This document shows, piece after piece, positions 31,291 through 40,804 of a DNA stretch of 64,000 nucleotides (its first letter is position 1; every line of letters starts with the position of its first letter). The position numbers and the translations under genes are program-made. The notes under the pieces were generated by a model. The model was not told the origin of the DNA. It saw nothing but the letters and a program-made list of their open reading frames with translations, and searched no databases. The stretch is from contig CAMLPV010000005.1 in NCBI GenBank assembly GCA_946482005.1, positions 85,995 to 149,994 on the forward strand, read 5' to 3'. Source of the stretch: an uncultured Gilliamella sp. GTDB lineage: Bacteria > Pseudomonadota > Gammaproteobacteria > Enterobacterales > Orbaceae.

Positions 31291-32502
31291 TTATTTAATT
31301 ATATTTTTAAATTCGTTAATAACTAAATTACAAAATTCTGGTGAATTAATATGATGCGAAGTTTTTATTAATCGTCGTTTTTCAGTTTGAATAAAGACTT
31401 TTTCAAACTCATCTATGAAAGCTTGATCTGCTTGTGGTGACCTAAAAGGCCCATTTTCAATATCAAGTGCAGAAAATCCACCTTCAGGAATAATAAAAAC
31501 TACTTCACCTTGACATTTATTTAGTTTAGTAGCGATCCAATTTGCCATGATTTTATTTTCTTCTGGCGTGGTTCGCATTAAAGTAACTTGTGGATTATGA
31601 GGATAAAACAGACGATCTCGATATTTTTCTGGAATAGTATCTGGACTACCGAAATTAACCATATCAAGGGCGCCACATGATCCAATATATGGAACTTGAC
31701 TTCTTGCGATGGCTTCAAATCGGTCATCGTCACAAGCAAGTACTCCATCAAACAGATGATCACAAACTTCCGTTGTAGTAATATCAAGTACACCTTTTAA
31801 GAGATGGCTATCAGCTAATTTTTCCATTGCTTTACCGCCACTACCCGTTGCATGAAAAACTAAACAATCATATTTATCATTTAATTTTGCTGAAAGTGAT
31901 TGAACACACGGAGTAGTAACACCGAACATGGTTAATCCAATTGCTGGTTTATCTTCGACTTGTTCTTGGGTTTTAAATAACACTGAACCTGCAATAGCAT
32001 TAGCTGCATTGGAGAGTACTTTTCTTGATATAACATTTACACCAGCAATATCGGTAACGGAATAGAGCATCGCAATATCGCTTGCACCGATATATCCTGA
32101 TATATCACCTGAAGCCATGGTTGAAACCATCAACTTTGGTACGCCAATAGGCAGTGCTTGCATAGCTGGAGTGATTAATGCGGTACCACCCGAGCCACCT
32201 AAACCGAGAATAGCGTCAACATCATTTTGCGCTATTAAAAATTGTTTAAATGCATTAGCCATTGCAACGATAGCCGTTCCTCTATCGGTGGCAAAAACAG
32301 CTTTTTCACCCTCGGGATGATATTTAGCAACAGTGCTGGCGCTAATATCAGCAATGTGATTAAAAGAATGTGGTTGTTTAGTAGAGATATCAACTATTTT
32401 ACTGTTAAGATTTTGTCGATTCAGTAAATGTTTGATAAAAACAACTTCCTCTCCTTTTGTGTCTAGTGTAGCGACCAAGTAAATCAATTTATGCGATACC
32501 AT
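31291..32502 (-). CDS. UPF0261 (Tm-1-like ATP-binding domain) protein
   Basis: A 403-residue protein of UPF0261. Its N-terminus [20 protein letters not shown] and the [15 protein letters not shown] and [14 protein letters not shown] glycine-rich motifs match the family that includes the N-terminal domain of the plant Tm-1 antiviral protein. The bacterial function is unknown, probably binding ATP or a nucleotide. First gene of a two-gene unit with the PEP hydrolase-like gene, and divergent from a TetR regulator that probably controls it. Confidence 0.9.
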   Translation of the reverse strand: MVSHKLIYLVATLDTKGEEVVFIKHLLNRQNLNSKIVDISTKQPHSFNHIADISASTVAKYHPEGEKAVFATDRGTAIVAMANAFKQFLIAQNDVDAILGLGGSGGTALITPAMQALPIGVPKLMVSTMASGDISGYIGASDIAMLYSVTDIAGVNVISRKVLSNAANAIAGSVLFKTQEQVEDKPAIGLTMFGVTTPCVQSLSAKLNDKYDCLVFHATGSGGKAMEKLADSHLLKGVLDITTTEVCDHLFDGVLACDDDRFEAIARSQVPYIGSCGALDMVNFGSPDTIPEKYRDRLFYPHNPQVTLMRTTPEENKIMANWIATKLNKCQGEVVFIIPEGGFSALDIENGPFRSPQADQAFIDEFEKVFIQTEKRRLIKTSHHINSPEFCNLVINEFKNIIK

Positions 32503-32582
32503 TCATTTTTCCTTAACAGATAAAATAGAACTAATACTCTAATTTAAATTGTAAACAACTACATTGTTAATTATATGCTAAA

Positions 32583-32602
32583 AATGAGATTTAAGTCTCA
32601 TT
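32583..32602. promoter_or_regulatory. Candidate TetR operator (palindrome)
   Basis: A near-perfect 20-bp palindrome AATGAGATTTAAGTCTCATT (18 of 20 bases symmetric) in the 179-base divergent gap between the UPF0261 gene and the TetR regulator. Its size and position fit a TetR-family operator controlling both directions. It is inferred; a flanking T-run means a weak terminator is an alternative. Confidence 0.55.
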
Positions 32603-32681
32603 ATTTTTAAGTTTTTTTAAAAATTTAGTTATTTTCATAAAAGATGTATAATATACAGACATTTATATAAAAAATAACACT

Positions 32682-33338
32682 ATGAATATAAATAATTCAT
32701 CAAGCGTGAAAAAGTACACTGGTGCAAAAAAACGCACTTATGATAAGCTAATTAATGTTGCTATCGAGGCTTTAGAACACGGTAAAGATATATCCATTAC
32801 TCAATTATCAGACATATGTGGTATTTCCAGAGCAACAGCTTATCGTTACTTTCCAACCAAAAGTGATTTGATATCAGCAGTGGTGGAACAATCTCTTGGC
32901 CCTATATTTTTCTGGACATCCGATAAAGAAAAAGTTGAAGATCGAATAAATGACTTTTTAGTATTTGCGTTTCCGCAAATGTTAAAACATGAAGGAGTAT
33001 TACGTGCGGCACTAAGACTTTCATTGCAACAATGGGCGATGGAACGCTCAAAAATTGTCGAACAATCACAAAAACTTGTTCGTGGTAATCGTAAAGAGAT
33101 TCTGTCTAGATTATTACAGCCACTCAAGCAGCAATTACCTGAAGAGATCTATAATAATGTTATATACTCAATCTCGATTATATATGGTTCTGAAATTTTT
33201 ATGGTATTGAAAGATATTTGGAACTTAGAAAACCAGCAAGTCATCACACTGGTGCAATGGATAGCTAAAGCTATCATTAACCAAGCCAAAGAAGATGCCC
33301 AAATGGAACTTACCGATGAGATACTCAAAATTGGTTAA
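32682..33338 (+). CDS. TetR/AcrR family transcriptional regulator
   Basis: A 218-residue regulator. The N-terminal HTH spans about residues 20-65 (ISITQLSDICGISRATAYRYFPTKSDL), and the C-terminal all-helical ligand domain follows. It is divergent from the UPF0261/PEP hydrolase-like pair, and a palindrome lies between them. The ligand is unknown. The gene ends at a hairpin with a T8 tract. Confidence 0.9.
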   Translation: MNINNSSSVKKYTGAKKRTYDKLINVAIEALEHGKDISITQLSDICGISRATAYRYFPTKSDLISAVVEQSLGPIFFWTSDKEKVEDRINDFLVFAFPQMLKHEGVLRAALRLSLQQWAMERSKIVEQSQKLVRGNRKEILSRLLQPLKQQLPEEIYNNVIYSISIIYGSEIFMVLKDIWNLENQQVITLVQWIAKAIINQAKEDAQMELTDEILKIG

Positions 33339-33353
33339 TTGCGAACAAAACAT

Positions 33354-33391
33354 ACAACACCATCGATTAAGCTTAATATGTTGTTTTTTTT
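33354..33391 (+). terminator. Terminator after the TetR gene
   Basis: Outer arms ACAACA (33354-33359) and TGTTGT (33379-33384) enclose an inner ATTAAGCTTAAT palindrome and are followed by a T8 run (33384-33391). It lies 15 bases after the TetR stop. Confidence 0.78.
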
Positions 33392-33439
33392 GATAACTGT
33401 TTTAAACTAGTAGAATATTTAGTTTTAATCGAACAATAA

Positions 33440-34279
33440 ATGGCTGTCTTAACTAATTTCCTTAATAAAATTCTTTTTCCGATAATTAAACCAGATTTTC
33501 AAAAACTCGAAGAACAGTTATCTAAAAAAACGATTATTATTACTGGAGCAAGCTATGGAATAGGTGAATCACTTTGCAAACTCATCGCTAACATTGATTG
33601 CCATCTTATTTTAGTCGCCAGAACAAAAGAGAAATTAGAAGAGATCCAAATATCTTTATCTAGCCAAAAAGCAACCATTCAACTCTATGCAGCTGATCTG
33701 CGTGATGTTAACCAATTAGATAACTTTTTAAATTTTATTCAATCCTATCACATTGATATTTTTGTTAATAATGCCGGGATATCGATTTGTCGATCAATTA
33801 TGCAATCGCTTGATCGTCGGCATGATTTTGCGAGAACGATCAAATTAAACTATTTGGCACCAGTGAGCTTATGCTTAGCATTGATACCTAAATTGGCACA
33901 ATCACACGGACAAATTATAAATGTTTCGGCGATTAATGTTTTGTTAGCTCCAACCGTAAATTGGGCGGCTTATCAAGCGTCAAAAACAGCGTTTGATCAG
34001 TGGTTACAATGTGCAACGCCAGAACTTAGAAATCAAAATATCCATGTCTCAACAGCCTATTTACCGTTAGTTAAAACGCGTATGATTTTGCCAACAAAGG
34101 CTTATCAAAATTTTCCAGCATTAACACCAGTTCAAGCCGCAACCATCATCTGTCGTTTACTACAAACTAAAAAACGCCAGTATAAACCATGGTGGATAAT
34201 TATAGGACAAATAACATCAGTGTTGTTTTCTGGAATCTGGCTTAAATTAACTACATACTATATAAAGCATAAGAAATGA
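33440..34279 (+). CDS. SDR family oxidoreductase
   Basis: A 279-residue short-chain dehydrogenase/reductase. The NAD(P)-binding motif TGASYGIG lies at about residues 34-41, followed by NNAG and the catalytic YxxxK in AAYQASK with an upstream serine in NVSAIN. The C-terminal 40 residues are hydrophobic and basic, suggesting membrane association, as in fatty-acyl or 3-ketoacyl reductases of the DltE/11-beta-HSD-like branch. Its stop overlaps the ligase start (ATGA), so the two are coupled. The substrate is probably an acyl or lipid intermediate, by context only. Confidence 0.87.
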   Translation: MAVLTNFLNKILFPIIKPDFQKLEEQLSKKTIIITGASYGIGESLCKLIANIDCHLILVARTKEKLEEIQISLSSQKATIQLYAADLRDVNQLDNFLNFIQSYHIDIFVNNAGISICRSIMQSLDRRHDFARTIKLNYLAPVSLCLALIPKLAQSHGQIINVSAINVLLAPTVNWAAYQASKTAFDQWLQCATPELRNQNIHVSTAYLPLVKTRMILPTKAYQNFPALTPVQAATIICRLLQTKKRQYKPWWIIIGQITSVLFSGIWLKLTTYYIKHKK

Positions 34280-35799
34280 TTAATATTATTCTAGCACTTA
34301 TTAAAACGAAATTATTAACCTTTAAAGGAATATGGTTGCTATTAAAAAGTATACCAACAGTCGGCATGAATTTAATGGCTTTACTTTATATTCGTCACCA
34401 ACTATGTCCGCAACAGATAGCTATTAACGAAAATGGTAACGAACTTGATTATCAGACACTCTATAATCAAGTTCAACATCTAGCAAAGCAATTGGCAGCT
34501 TACTGTAATATCCAACCAGGTCAAAAAATTGCCATGATGGCTAATAATCATTCACTTCTAATACAAACGCTTTTTGCGTTGGCAAGATTAGGTGCAGATA
34601 TCTATCTAATTAACACTGAACTATCGTCCGAGCAGCTTAAAAATATCAATCATAATATCGATTTTGATTTAATTATATATGATCCAGAAGTATCAGAAAT
34701 TGCCTCTTCACTTGCAATCAGCAAGATAGCAACATTACATGATAATCAAGTTTGCATCAGTTCACTTTTAAAGAGCCCATTGCTTAATCAAACAATAAAA
34801 CTTAAAGTGACGCACTTTTCAAAAATTACCGTCCTAACCAGTGGTACGACACAACGCTTTAAGCTAGCCACACGAAAAAGCCATGCGCAAAATTTTATCA
34901 CTCCTTTTTGTCAGTTATTAATTAAACTCAAACTTAGCCATTACAATAAAGTGTATATAGCAACGCCTATATATCATGGCTTTGGTCTGGCAACGTTATG
35001 TTTCTCAACGTTATTAGGGGCAACGATATTTATTACCAAGCGTTTTCAAACGCAAATTGCCTGTAATATGATTGCGAAATATCAGATTGAAGTTGTTACG
35101 CTGGTTCCTTTGATGCTCTCACGCATGATAAATCATTCTGAACAGCAACTTAGGAGCTTACGTTGTATCATTACTGGTGGTGCGCCAATCACTATAACCT
35201 TAGTTAACAGAGTTTTAAATCAATTGGGTAAAGTGTTATTTAATTTATATGGCACATCTGAAGCCGGAGTATGCATGATTGCGACACCTGATGATTTAAG
35301 TAAAAATCCGACAACAATCGGCAAACCAATAAAAGGGTTGAGAACTAAGCTTATTTCCCCAAATCATACTACACCTGGAACTAATGAACTTTTTATAAAG
35401 TGTGCATGGTCAATTGCAGGAAAAGATTGGATAGCCACAGGCGATTTAGCTGAAAAAGATAATCAAGGTTACTATTATTTAAAAGGGCGGGTTGACGATA
35501 TGATAGTATCAGGCGGCGAAAATGTTTATCCTTTTGAAATCGAAAATCATTTATTAAAACATGAAGAGATTAAAGAAGTAGCGATTATTTGTGTTGATGA
35601 TGAAGAATTTGGCCAACGATTTATTGCTTTTATTGTTTTAACACCAAAATCTATGCAAACAGAATCAACAATTCTAACTTGGTTAAGAGCTAAAGTTGCA
35701 CGTTTTCAACTGCCGAAAAAAATATATATTATTGACGAATTTCCAATGACTGGTATTGGCAAGATCGACAGAAAAAAATTAAAACAATTAATCGAGTAA
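34276..35799 (+). CDS. AMP-binding acyl-CoA synthetase/ligase family protein
   Basis: A 507-residue class I adenylate-forming enzyme. The P-loop is LTSGTTQRFKLA (about residues 189-200), where most relatives have SGTTGxPK. Later motifs are YGTSEAG, TGDLAEKD, GRVDDMIVSGGENVYPFEIE and the catalytic lysine in TGIGKIDRKKL, so all core elements are present. The N-terminus carries an extra 40-residue hydrophobic stretch. It overlaps the SDR by four bases. Together they could activate and reduce a carboxylic acid, perhaps a fatty acid, but no acyl carrier or synthase is nearby. Confidence 0.87.
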   Translation: MINIILALIKTKLLTFKGIWLLLKSIPTVGMNLMALLYIRHQLCPQQIAINENGNELDYQTLYNQVQHLAKQLAAYCNIQPGQKIAMMANNHSLLIQTLFALARLGADIYLINTELSSEQLKNINHNIDFDLIIYDPEVSEIASSLAISKIATLHDNQVCISSLLKSPLLNQTIKLKVTHFSKITVLTSGTTQRFKLATRKSHAQNFITPFCQLLIKLKLSHYNKVYIATPIYHGFGLATLCFSTLLGATIFITKRFQTQIACNMIAKYQIEVVTLVPLMLSRMINHSEQQLRSLRCIITGGAPITITLVNRVLNQLGKVLFNLYGTSEAGVCMIATPDDLSKNPTTIGKPIKGLRTKLISPNHTTPGTNELFIKCAWSIAGKDWIATGDLAEKDNQGYYYLKGRVDDMIVSGGENVYPFEIENHLLKHEEIKEVAIICVDDEEFGQRFIAFIVLTPKSMQTESTILTWLRAKVARFQLPKKIYIIDEFPMTGIGKIDRKKLKQLIE

Positions 35800-36231
35800 A
35801 GCCGTTGTTAGATCATCAAATGTATTAAACATAATTCTTAATATTTTTAAACTAGTTAATAGTATGTTATTAAAAGATAAGTACACCTTTTAGCAAGTGT
35901 TGCCCAAAAGGGTTTATCAGTTTTTTCAACTAAAAAAACGGATTTATTAGGGTCGTATCGAAGCTACTTTGAATTAGGCTGATTGTTTTAGCATGATTAT
36001 CTTTTGTGTGAAATTGTTCTTGCGATAAAGAATTTATTTTCAAGAATTTTCTAAAACCTATAAAAGCGTTATAACATCAATATTCATTTTATTCGCTGAA
36101 ATGATCTGTATGATTTCATCAAGACTTGCAAATCAATAGGTTAGGGTGGCAAGAATGATGAATTTAGGATGAATAATCAACTGTTTTTTAAACAGTTTTT
36201 TAATTTGTTTTATAAATAATAAATAATTAAA
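35800..36231. other. Gap without an intact gene
   Basis: No intact coding sequence is visible. On the minus strand, bases about 36090-35935 keep an open stretch of roughly 50 codons without a start (segment HAKTISLIQSSFDTTL), which may be a remnant of a lost gene that I do not recognise. An AT-rich hairpin AACTGTTT/AAACAGTT (36179-36186 and 36190-36197) followed by T6 lies near its end. Confidence 0.4.
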
Positions 36232-36261
36232 AAAGACACTGCCATGTAAGGTAGTGTCTTT
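36232..36261 (-). terminator. Terminator after the sulA-like gene
   Basis: A 12-bp stem with one G·T pair (36232-36243 with 36250-36261), six-base loop. On the minus strand it is followed by U6. It lies 45 bases downstream of the sulA-like stop. Confidence 0.82.
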
Positions 36262-36306
36262 ATTTGAAGTTAATTAGATAATTAACTTGTTATCATAACT
36301 ATTCTC

Positions 36307-36705
36307 TTAATGATACTGAATTGATGATTGATTTTGTTCGTCATCAACTAAAACTAAACAAGTATCACTGGTTAATACCGCTTGTTGTAAACGCTGTTTC
36401 GCTTGCTCATTAAGCCCATTAATGCAAGCAACTATATAACTACAAGTTTTATTTTGTAATGCTTTTTCAATAGTCGAGACTAAATTCTCTTTATTTAAAT
36501 GAGTTAAATGAACGACTTTCTGTTTATCAAGTCCTGCAATATTTATCCATGAGCGTTTTAGCATCGGTCGATCTGACAACCACAATTGCCATTTCTTTTC
36601 TTTGTTAAATGAACGTAATAAAGGCCGCTGTTGTTGTAACACCTGTTGAAAGGGTGTTTCAAAATTGATAGCCATAAGTTGTGGTGAAGAATGTTCAATA
36701 AGCAT
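36307..36705 (-). CDS. sulA: SulA-like SOS cell division inhibitor
   Basis: A 132-residue protein resembling the C-terminal three quarters of SulA: KKWQLWLSDRPMLKRSWINIAGL aligns in part with the WQLWLTP and LSREWVQASGL segments of E. coli SulA as I recall it, and it ends in a short tail finishing YH like SulA. SulA binds FtsZ and blocks division during DNA damage and is then degraded by Lon, which recognises the C-terminal tail. It is shorter than E. coli SulA (169) at the N-terminus. Overlapping LexA boxes directly upstream support SOS control. Weak sequence similarity alone would leave doubt, but similarity and regulation agree. Confidence 0.85.
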   Translation of the reverse strand: MLIEHSSPQLMAINFETPFQQVLQQQRPLLRSFNKEKKWQLWLSDRPMLKRSWINIAGLDKQKVVHLTHLNKENLVSTIEKALQNKTCSYIVACINGLNEQAKQRLQQAVLTSDTCLVLVDDEQNQSSIQYH

Positions 36706-36718
36706 AACAACTCCAATG

Positions 36719-36749
36719 CTGTTGATTTATACAGTGTATATTAATACAG
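36719..36749 (-). promoter_or_regulatory. Two overlapping LexA (SOS) boxes before the sulA-like gene
   Basis: CTGT-N8-ACAG at 36719-36734 is a perfect match to the core of the LexA consensus (AT-rich spacer). A second element GTGT-N8-ACAG at 36734-36749 matches seven of eight core bases. They lie 14-44 bases upstream of the ATG and would cover the promoter. Confidence 0.85.
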
Positions 36750-36811
36750 TGATTTGGAGTTGTAAATACTCTCTATAAGCATTTTTATCTTATCTGCGAG
36801 AAAAACTATCT

Positions 36812-37189
36812 TTATGAACGAAAATATTGATAGGTCAAAATCCCTAAAAATGTCATTAGAACTGATCCGGCGACATGAATAGCAATAGTTGTTAATCCCC
36901 AACCAATACGGCCTTCTTGTAGAAAGTTAACTATCTCCGCCGAAAAAGTGGAAAAGGTCGATAATCCACCGCAAAAACCGGTGATCACTAATAATCGCCA
37001 CTCAGCAGATAAGTTTGAATGATTAAAAAAAGCTATTGCAAAGCCAATAATATAACCCGCAATCAGATTAGATAGTAATGTTCCTAATGGAATCGCAGAG
37101 GCAATAATATTTAATTTAAGTGACAGAAACCACCGCAATAAACCACCGGCAATTGAACCTACCGATATAGCTAAAATAAGTTTTAACAT
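36812..37189 (-). CDS. crcB: Fluoride efflux channel CrcB/FluC
   Basis: A 125-residue, four-helix membrane protein of the Fluc family. The signature [12 protein letters not shown] (about residues 74-85) and the N-terminal GGLLRWFLS are present. Fluc forms dual-topology dimers that expel fluoride. Length is normal. No fluoride riboswitch pattern was recognised upstream, and the next 460 bases hold no gene. Confidence 0.95.
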   Translation of the reverse strand: MLKLILAISVGSIAGGLLRWFLSLKLNIIASAIPLGTLLSNLIAGYIIGFAIAFFNHSNLSAEWRLLVITGFCGGLSTFSTFSAEIVNFLQEGRIGWGLTTIAIHVAGSVLMTFLGILTYQYFRS

Positions 37190-37652
37190 GTAAAATCCTT
37201 AAAAATAGGGTACATTTTTATTCAATTTATTTTTTATGGTTAATGGCAACGAATGATAACTATAACCGAGACAAAAAGAAAATGCATATCTTTTGTTGCA
37301 GCATCATTTTGGATTTAAAAATTCGACAGCTTATATTCGAATTTTACTCTTAACTTTAGAAAAATCATTTAATAAAGAAATTATGAATCTATTACATAAA
37401 GTTGTTATGCATATAATTTTTTATATAAACATGTTTGTTAAGTAGGGTTATTTTGTTTACTTCTTACCATTTATTATATGAATTATTGCTATTAATAATG
37501 AAACTTATACAATTGATAAAATAATTGACAAAGCTTTGAACTACAATTAAAACCTGATGTAAAAACTAAAATAAGATCAAATGATTAAAGTTAGTTTAAT
37601 TTTAAAACTTAACAAATTGAATTAGAAAACAATAACAGGAAAAATCATAATT
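37190..37652. other. Gap without a recognisable gene
   Basis: An AT-rich interval of 463 bases between crcB (-) and an unknown protein gene (+). I see no ORF with coding character, no riboswitch and no long repeat. Promoters for both neighbours must lie here. Confidence 0.5.
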
Positions 37653-38786
37653 ATGCTACCAAAAACGGATATACCTTTTAACACGCAATATCAGCAAACT
37701 GCTTTAGGGCCAATGATTATTTTAAAATCACCTTATGGTATTTCTTCTCCGCACGCCATTAGTTATCAAAATAAAACAATCATTTCTTGCAACTACTATA
37801 CCAGTTCTGATGGTTATCGTTATGGTTATAGTTATAAAGTGATTTATATTATGCTTGACAGTGATTTACAAAATTATACATCCTATATAGAATCTGATGG
37901 TTATTTGCCAACATTTTTTATTAACCCAGATGGAAAATTGTATACTTCTATTGAGGTTGATCATCCTGATAAATACGGTTTAATCACCATGCTTCCTTGT
38001 TTTGAACGCGATAATATTACTTATCCAAAACCTAAAAAAATGCTACCTAGTGATTATATTGGTATTTTCCATAATTTTGCCATGTTTAAGTATGTTAATA
38101 TTTTTTCAACCAAACAGTTGGATAAATTGGTTGCGGTTGAATTTAAAGACGGTGAGTTAAAAAAAACCTATACTTCAAAAATTCCTTTACCAAAATATAA
38201 TGTATTTAGTATAAATAATGACAATCAACAAATTCATATCATTGCGCAAGATGAAGAAAACTGTTGGCTACATCGTAAAATCGATGAAAAAGGTAAAGTA
38301 TTACAATCAAGGAGTATTGATATAACCTGTGATCATTATCCCTCTTGTATTTTAAACTTAAGTTTTGAAGAATCATCATATGTTGTAAGTTATGGCGAAG
38401 ATGGAATTTTTTATCTAATTACTATTACCTCACAAGGTGAGGCGATACGAGATAAGTTATTTGATATAAATTGTTGTATATATTCAGTATGGGAACCGGT
38501 AAAAATTGCCAATGAAATATTTGTGATTTATTTTACCACAGAAAGGGGGAACGGTTGGATAACCTTGCGGAACAATAAAGTGATAGAAGCATTCCAACAA
38601 CAGCAAGCTGGTAAATTTAATAATTTACTTACTAATGAAAATATCGTATTAGCTAAAGAAAAATTGATTATTTCTGATGTGATTTCCTGCCAAAACAATA
38701 GTTATACAATTGTGTTTTATGGTGATCAACAAGATAGTAGTAAAAATAATACACCTTTGTTTATTTTAAACAGAACGCTTATTTGA
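37653..38786 (+). CDS. Hypothetical protein, beta-rich
   Basis: A 377-residue soluble protein that I do not recognise. It has no signal peptide or membrane helix. It is rich in aromatic residues and short alternating hydrophobic stretches (YKVIYIMLDSDLQNY, NVFSINNDNQQIHIIAQDEE, GIFYLITITSQGE), spaced about 40-50 residues apart. This suggests repeated beta sheets, perhaps a beta-propeller. AACAGGAAAAA precedes the ATG. Isolated between crcB and riboflavin synthase. Confidence 0.65.
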   Translation: MLPKTDIPFNTQYQQTALGPMIILKSPYGISSPHAISYQNKTIISCNYYTSSDGYRYGYSYKVIYIMLDSDLQNYTSYIESDGYLPTFFINPDGKLYTSIEVDHPDKYGLITMLPCFERDNITYPKPKKMLPSDYIGIFHNFAMFKYVNIFSTKQLDKLVAVEFKDGELKKTYTSKIPLPKYNVFSINNDNQQIHIIAQDEENCWLHRKIDEKGKVLQSRSIDITCDHYPSCILNLSFEESSYVVSYGEDGIFYLITITSQGEAIRDKLFDINCCIYSVWEPVKIANEIFVIYFTTERGNGWITLRNNKVIEAFQQQQAGKFNNLLTNENIVLAKEKLIISDVISCQNNSYTIVFYGDQQDSSKNNTPLFILNRTLI

Positions 38787-38897
38787 ATCTGTTTTTTAAG
38801 TTGATATCAGGGTTAGGTAAATTTGCTTAATGATAGATAATTACCTAATGATTAAGTAAAATAGAAGCTTATATTCGTTTAATTTAAGGAATAAAGT

Positions 38898-39506
38898 ATG
38901 TTTACAGGTATTGTTCAGGGTGTAGGTAAAATTATTGATATCATCGATCAAGATAAATTACGAACTTATCAAGTCAAACTGCCACATCATTTAATCAATA
39001 ATATTGAAATTGGTGCATCAATAGCGAATGATGGCTGTTGCTTAACCGTAACAGGGATTGAAAATGATTGTGTAACTTTTGATATTATGCAAGAAACATT
39101 AGCTTTAACAACTCTCGGTAGTAAAAAGTTAAATGATTTGGTAAATATTGAACGAAGTGCTAAATACGGTGATGAAATTGGTGGTCATGTAATGTCTGGT
39201 CATGTCTCTTGCAGAGCCACCATTATTGACATCCAGAAAACAGCAACCAACTGTCAAATGACGTTAGCTATGCCAGAAAAATTTATGAAGTATGTTTTAT
39301 ACAAAGGTTTTATTGGTATAGATGGCGCAAGTTTAACCGTGGGTGAAGTCAAAGATAATCAATTTAACATTCATCTAATTCCAGAAACATTAGCGATTAC
39401 CACTTTAGATTGTAAAAAGATTGGTGATGAGGTAAATATTGAAATTGATTCACAAACGCAAGCTATTGTTGATACGGTTGAAAGGGTATTAGCAGCGAAA
39501 AAGTAA
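38898..39506 (+). CDS. ribE: Riboflavin synthase alpha subunit
   Basis: A 202-residue enzyme made of two homologous lumazine-binding barrels: MFTGIVQGVGKI with DGCCLTVTGI (residues 1-97) and the repeat with IGIDGASLTVGEV (98-200). It dismutates 6,7-dimethyl-8-ribityllumazine to riboflavin. GHVMSGHV segments contact the ligand. No FMN riboswitch was seen upstream. It is called ribC in E. coli. Monocistronic. Confidence 0.96.
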   Translation: MFTGIVQGVGKIIDIIDQDKLRTYQVKLPHHLINNIEIGASIANDGCCLTVTGIENDCVTFDIMQETLALTTLGSKKLNDLVNIERSAKYGDEIGGHVMSGHVSCRATIIDIQKTATNCQMTLAMPEKFMKYVLYKGFIGIDGASLTVGEVKDNQFNIHLIPETLAITTLDCKKIGDEVNIEIDSQTQAIVDTVERVLAAKK

Positions 39507-39866
39507 AGTTAATCAATGACAAATGTTTAAGAGTTAAATAAAAAAATATCATAAAAAAAGCTATAATTGTTCTATTTGTTCTTGTTAATTTCATTTCGCT
39601 GTTTGCTAGACCAGTAATACCATTGTTATTGAATGTATTGCCAGAAAATATAAGCAATAGATTGAGTAAATTATCTAAAGATATACGGGTTAGTGAAAAA
39701 CAATTAATTAATATTGAATAAATAAAATTCTGTTTTAATGAGTTTTATATGCATTGTAATGTTAGTCGAAAATTATTGAAATAGCATTAAATAATCTTAA
39801 ACTTCAATCATTCAAATCTAAATAACCATTATCAGAAAAATATAATCACACAATTGAGAAAATATT
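39507..39866. other. Gap with a start-less small open frame
   Basis: Bases 39542-39721 (+) are open for about 59 codons and read as a hydrophobic helix (AIIVLFVLVNFISLFARP) followed by an amphipathic tail (NRLSKLSKDIRVSEKQLINIE). There is no ATG, GTG or TTG near the beginning, so either initiation uses a rare codon or the gene has lost its start. No known function. Confidence 0.35.
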
Positions 39867-40343
39867 ATGTCGAATGATGTAAGAGGATATATAGATTATA
39901 TAGAAGATTATAATTTATCAGCCTTAATAATTTTATTAGAAGACAAATATAATATAGGAATAGAAGAAATTGAAAAAGATAAATTGTACAATTTTCCTTC
40001 GGCAACAGTAGCAAATAACCAAAGAAAACGATTTATTTTCAACATTGTAGATGATAACGAATATTATTGTGCAAGTTTTTTAATTGATTATATTAATTAT
40101 GCCCCTGAAGCTGATATAGGTTTTCCGATAGAAGGCAAAAAGCGTCTAAATATTCTTTTGGATGTTATGTCAGAAATAATTGAAATCACAAAAGCATCCA
40201 AAATGGTGATTGCAATAACTGATAGCTGCCAAATAGAAACCATAAAAAAAATAAAATTCGCTGAGATGCGAGATATTATTCATGTTGATTTCACCAAATA
40301 CCAAGCACTACCTAACACACTTTATGAAATCATCTGTGAGTAG
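39867..40343 (+). CDS. Hypothetical protein
   Basis: A 158-residue acidic soluble protein that I do not recognise. It contains an acidic N-terminal part (DVRGYIDYIEDYNLSALIIL), a beta-rich centre (RKRFIFNIVDDNEYYCASFLID) and a helix-strand C-terminus. Size, charge and position at the start of a stretch rich in small orphan genes and decayed sequence resemble immunity proteins of polymorphic toxins, but no family match can be claimed. Spacing of the ATG is poor for a Shine-Dalgarno (GAGAAAAT). Confidence 0.6.
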   Translation: MSNDVRGYIDYIEDYNLSALIILLEDKYNIGIEEIEKDKLYNFPSATVANNQRKRFIFNIVDDNEYYCASFLIDYINYAPEADIGFPIEGKKRLNILLDVMSEIIEITKASKMVIAITDSCQIETIKKIKFAEMRDIIHVDFTKYQALPNTLYEIICE

Positions 40344-40804
40344 AATTATAATCATGTTATTTTTCATAGCTTGAAAGCTTGGCTTGTAAGATTTTTAGTA
40401 CTTTAAGATGAGCATATATTGATTGAAATACATATTGACAAATCACTTTAGAATTAAAGTGTTATCTATTTTTATTTGGTCATAAAACGCTGAAATTACC
40501 GTGTAAATCTCAAGCACTCTTGCTGCTGCTTTAAAATCGGATCCGAATCATAAAAGATAAAGTCGACTTATTAAATTGATATGTAAATTTCAAAAGATCA
40601 TTATGGATTACATTTTATCAAATGCATATTTTTTAACATGAAGATCAAATATAAGTGAAGCGTTATAGTATCTTCAATTATTTTTACAAAATTCCATAAT
40701 ATACCAAATCAAAGTATCCATTATCCGGATACAGTAGCCTACCAATTAGAGTGATTACTATTACAGAATATTTCAATTAATCATTTAATTATCAGGGATA
40801 ATAA
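40344..40804. other. Decayed or non-coding interval
   Basis: No coding frame of useful length. It precedes a recognisable toxin-domain remnant, so it may hold more heavily degraded parts of the same gene. No repeat or terminator was clear. Confidence 0.4.

Noticed and set aside
36179..36203. Terminator for the acyl-adenylate ligase transcript
   Set aside because: The AT-only 8-bp stem lies 380 bases after the stop codon; too weak and too distant to assign.
37190..37260. Fluoride riboswitch before crcB
   Set aside because: I found no segment resembling the crcB RNA motif in the upstream region; a covariance search would be needed to exclude it.
38790..38897. FMN riboswitch before riboflavin synthase
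   Set aside because: The gap is only about 110 bases and lacks the conserved RFN-box segments.
39542..39721. Possible 59-codon small membrane protein gene
   Set aside because: The frame is open and looks protein-like, but there is no ATG, GTG or TTG near its beginning and no ribosome-binding site; kept only as a note in the gap entry.
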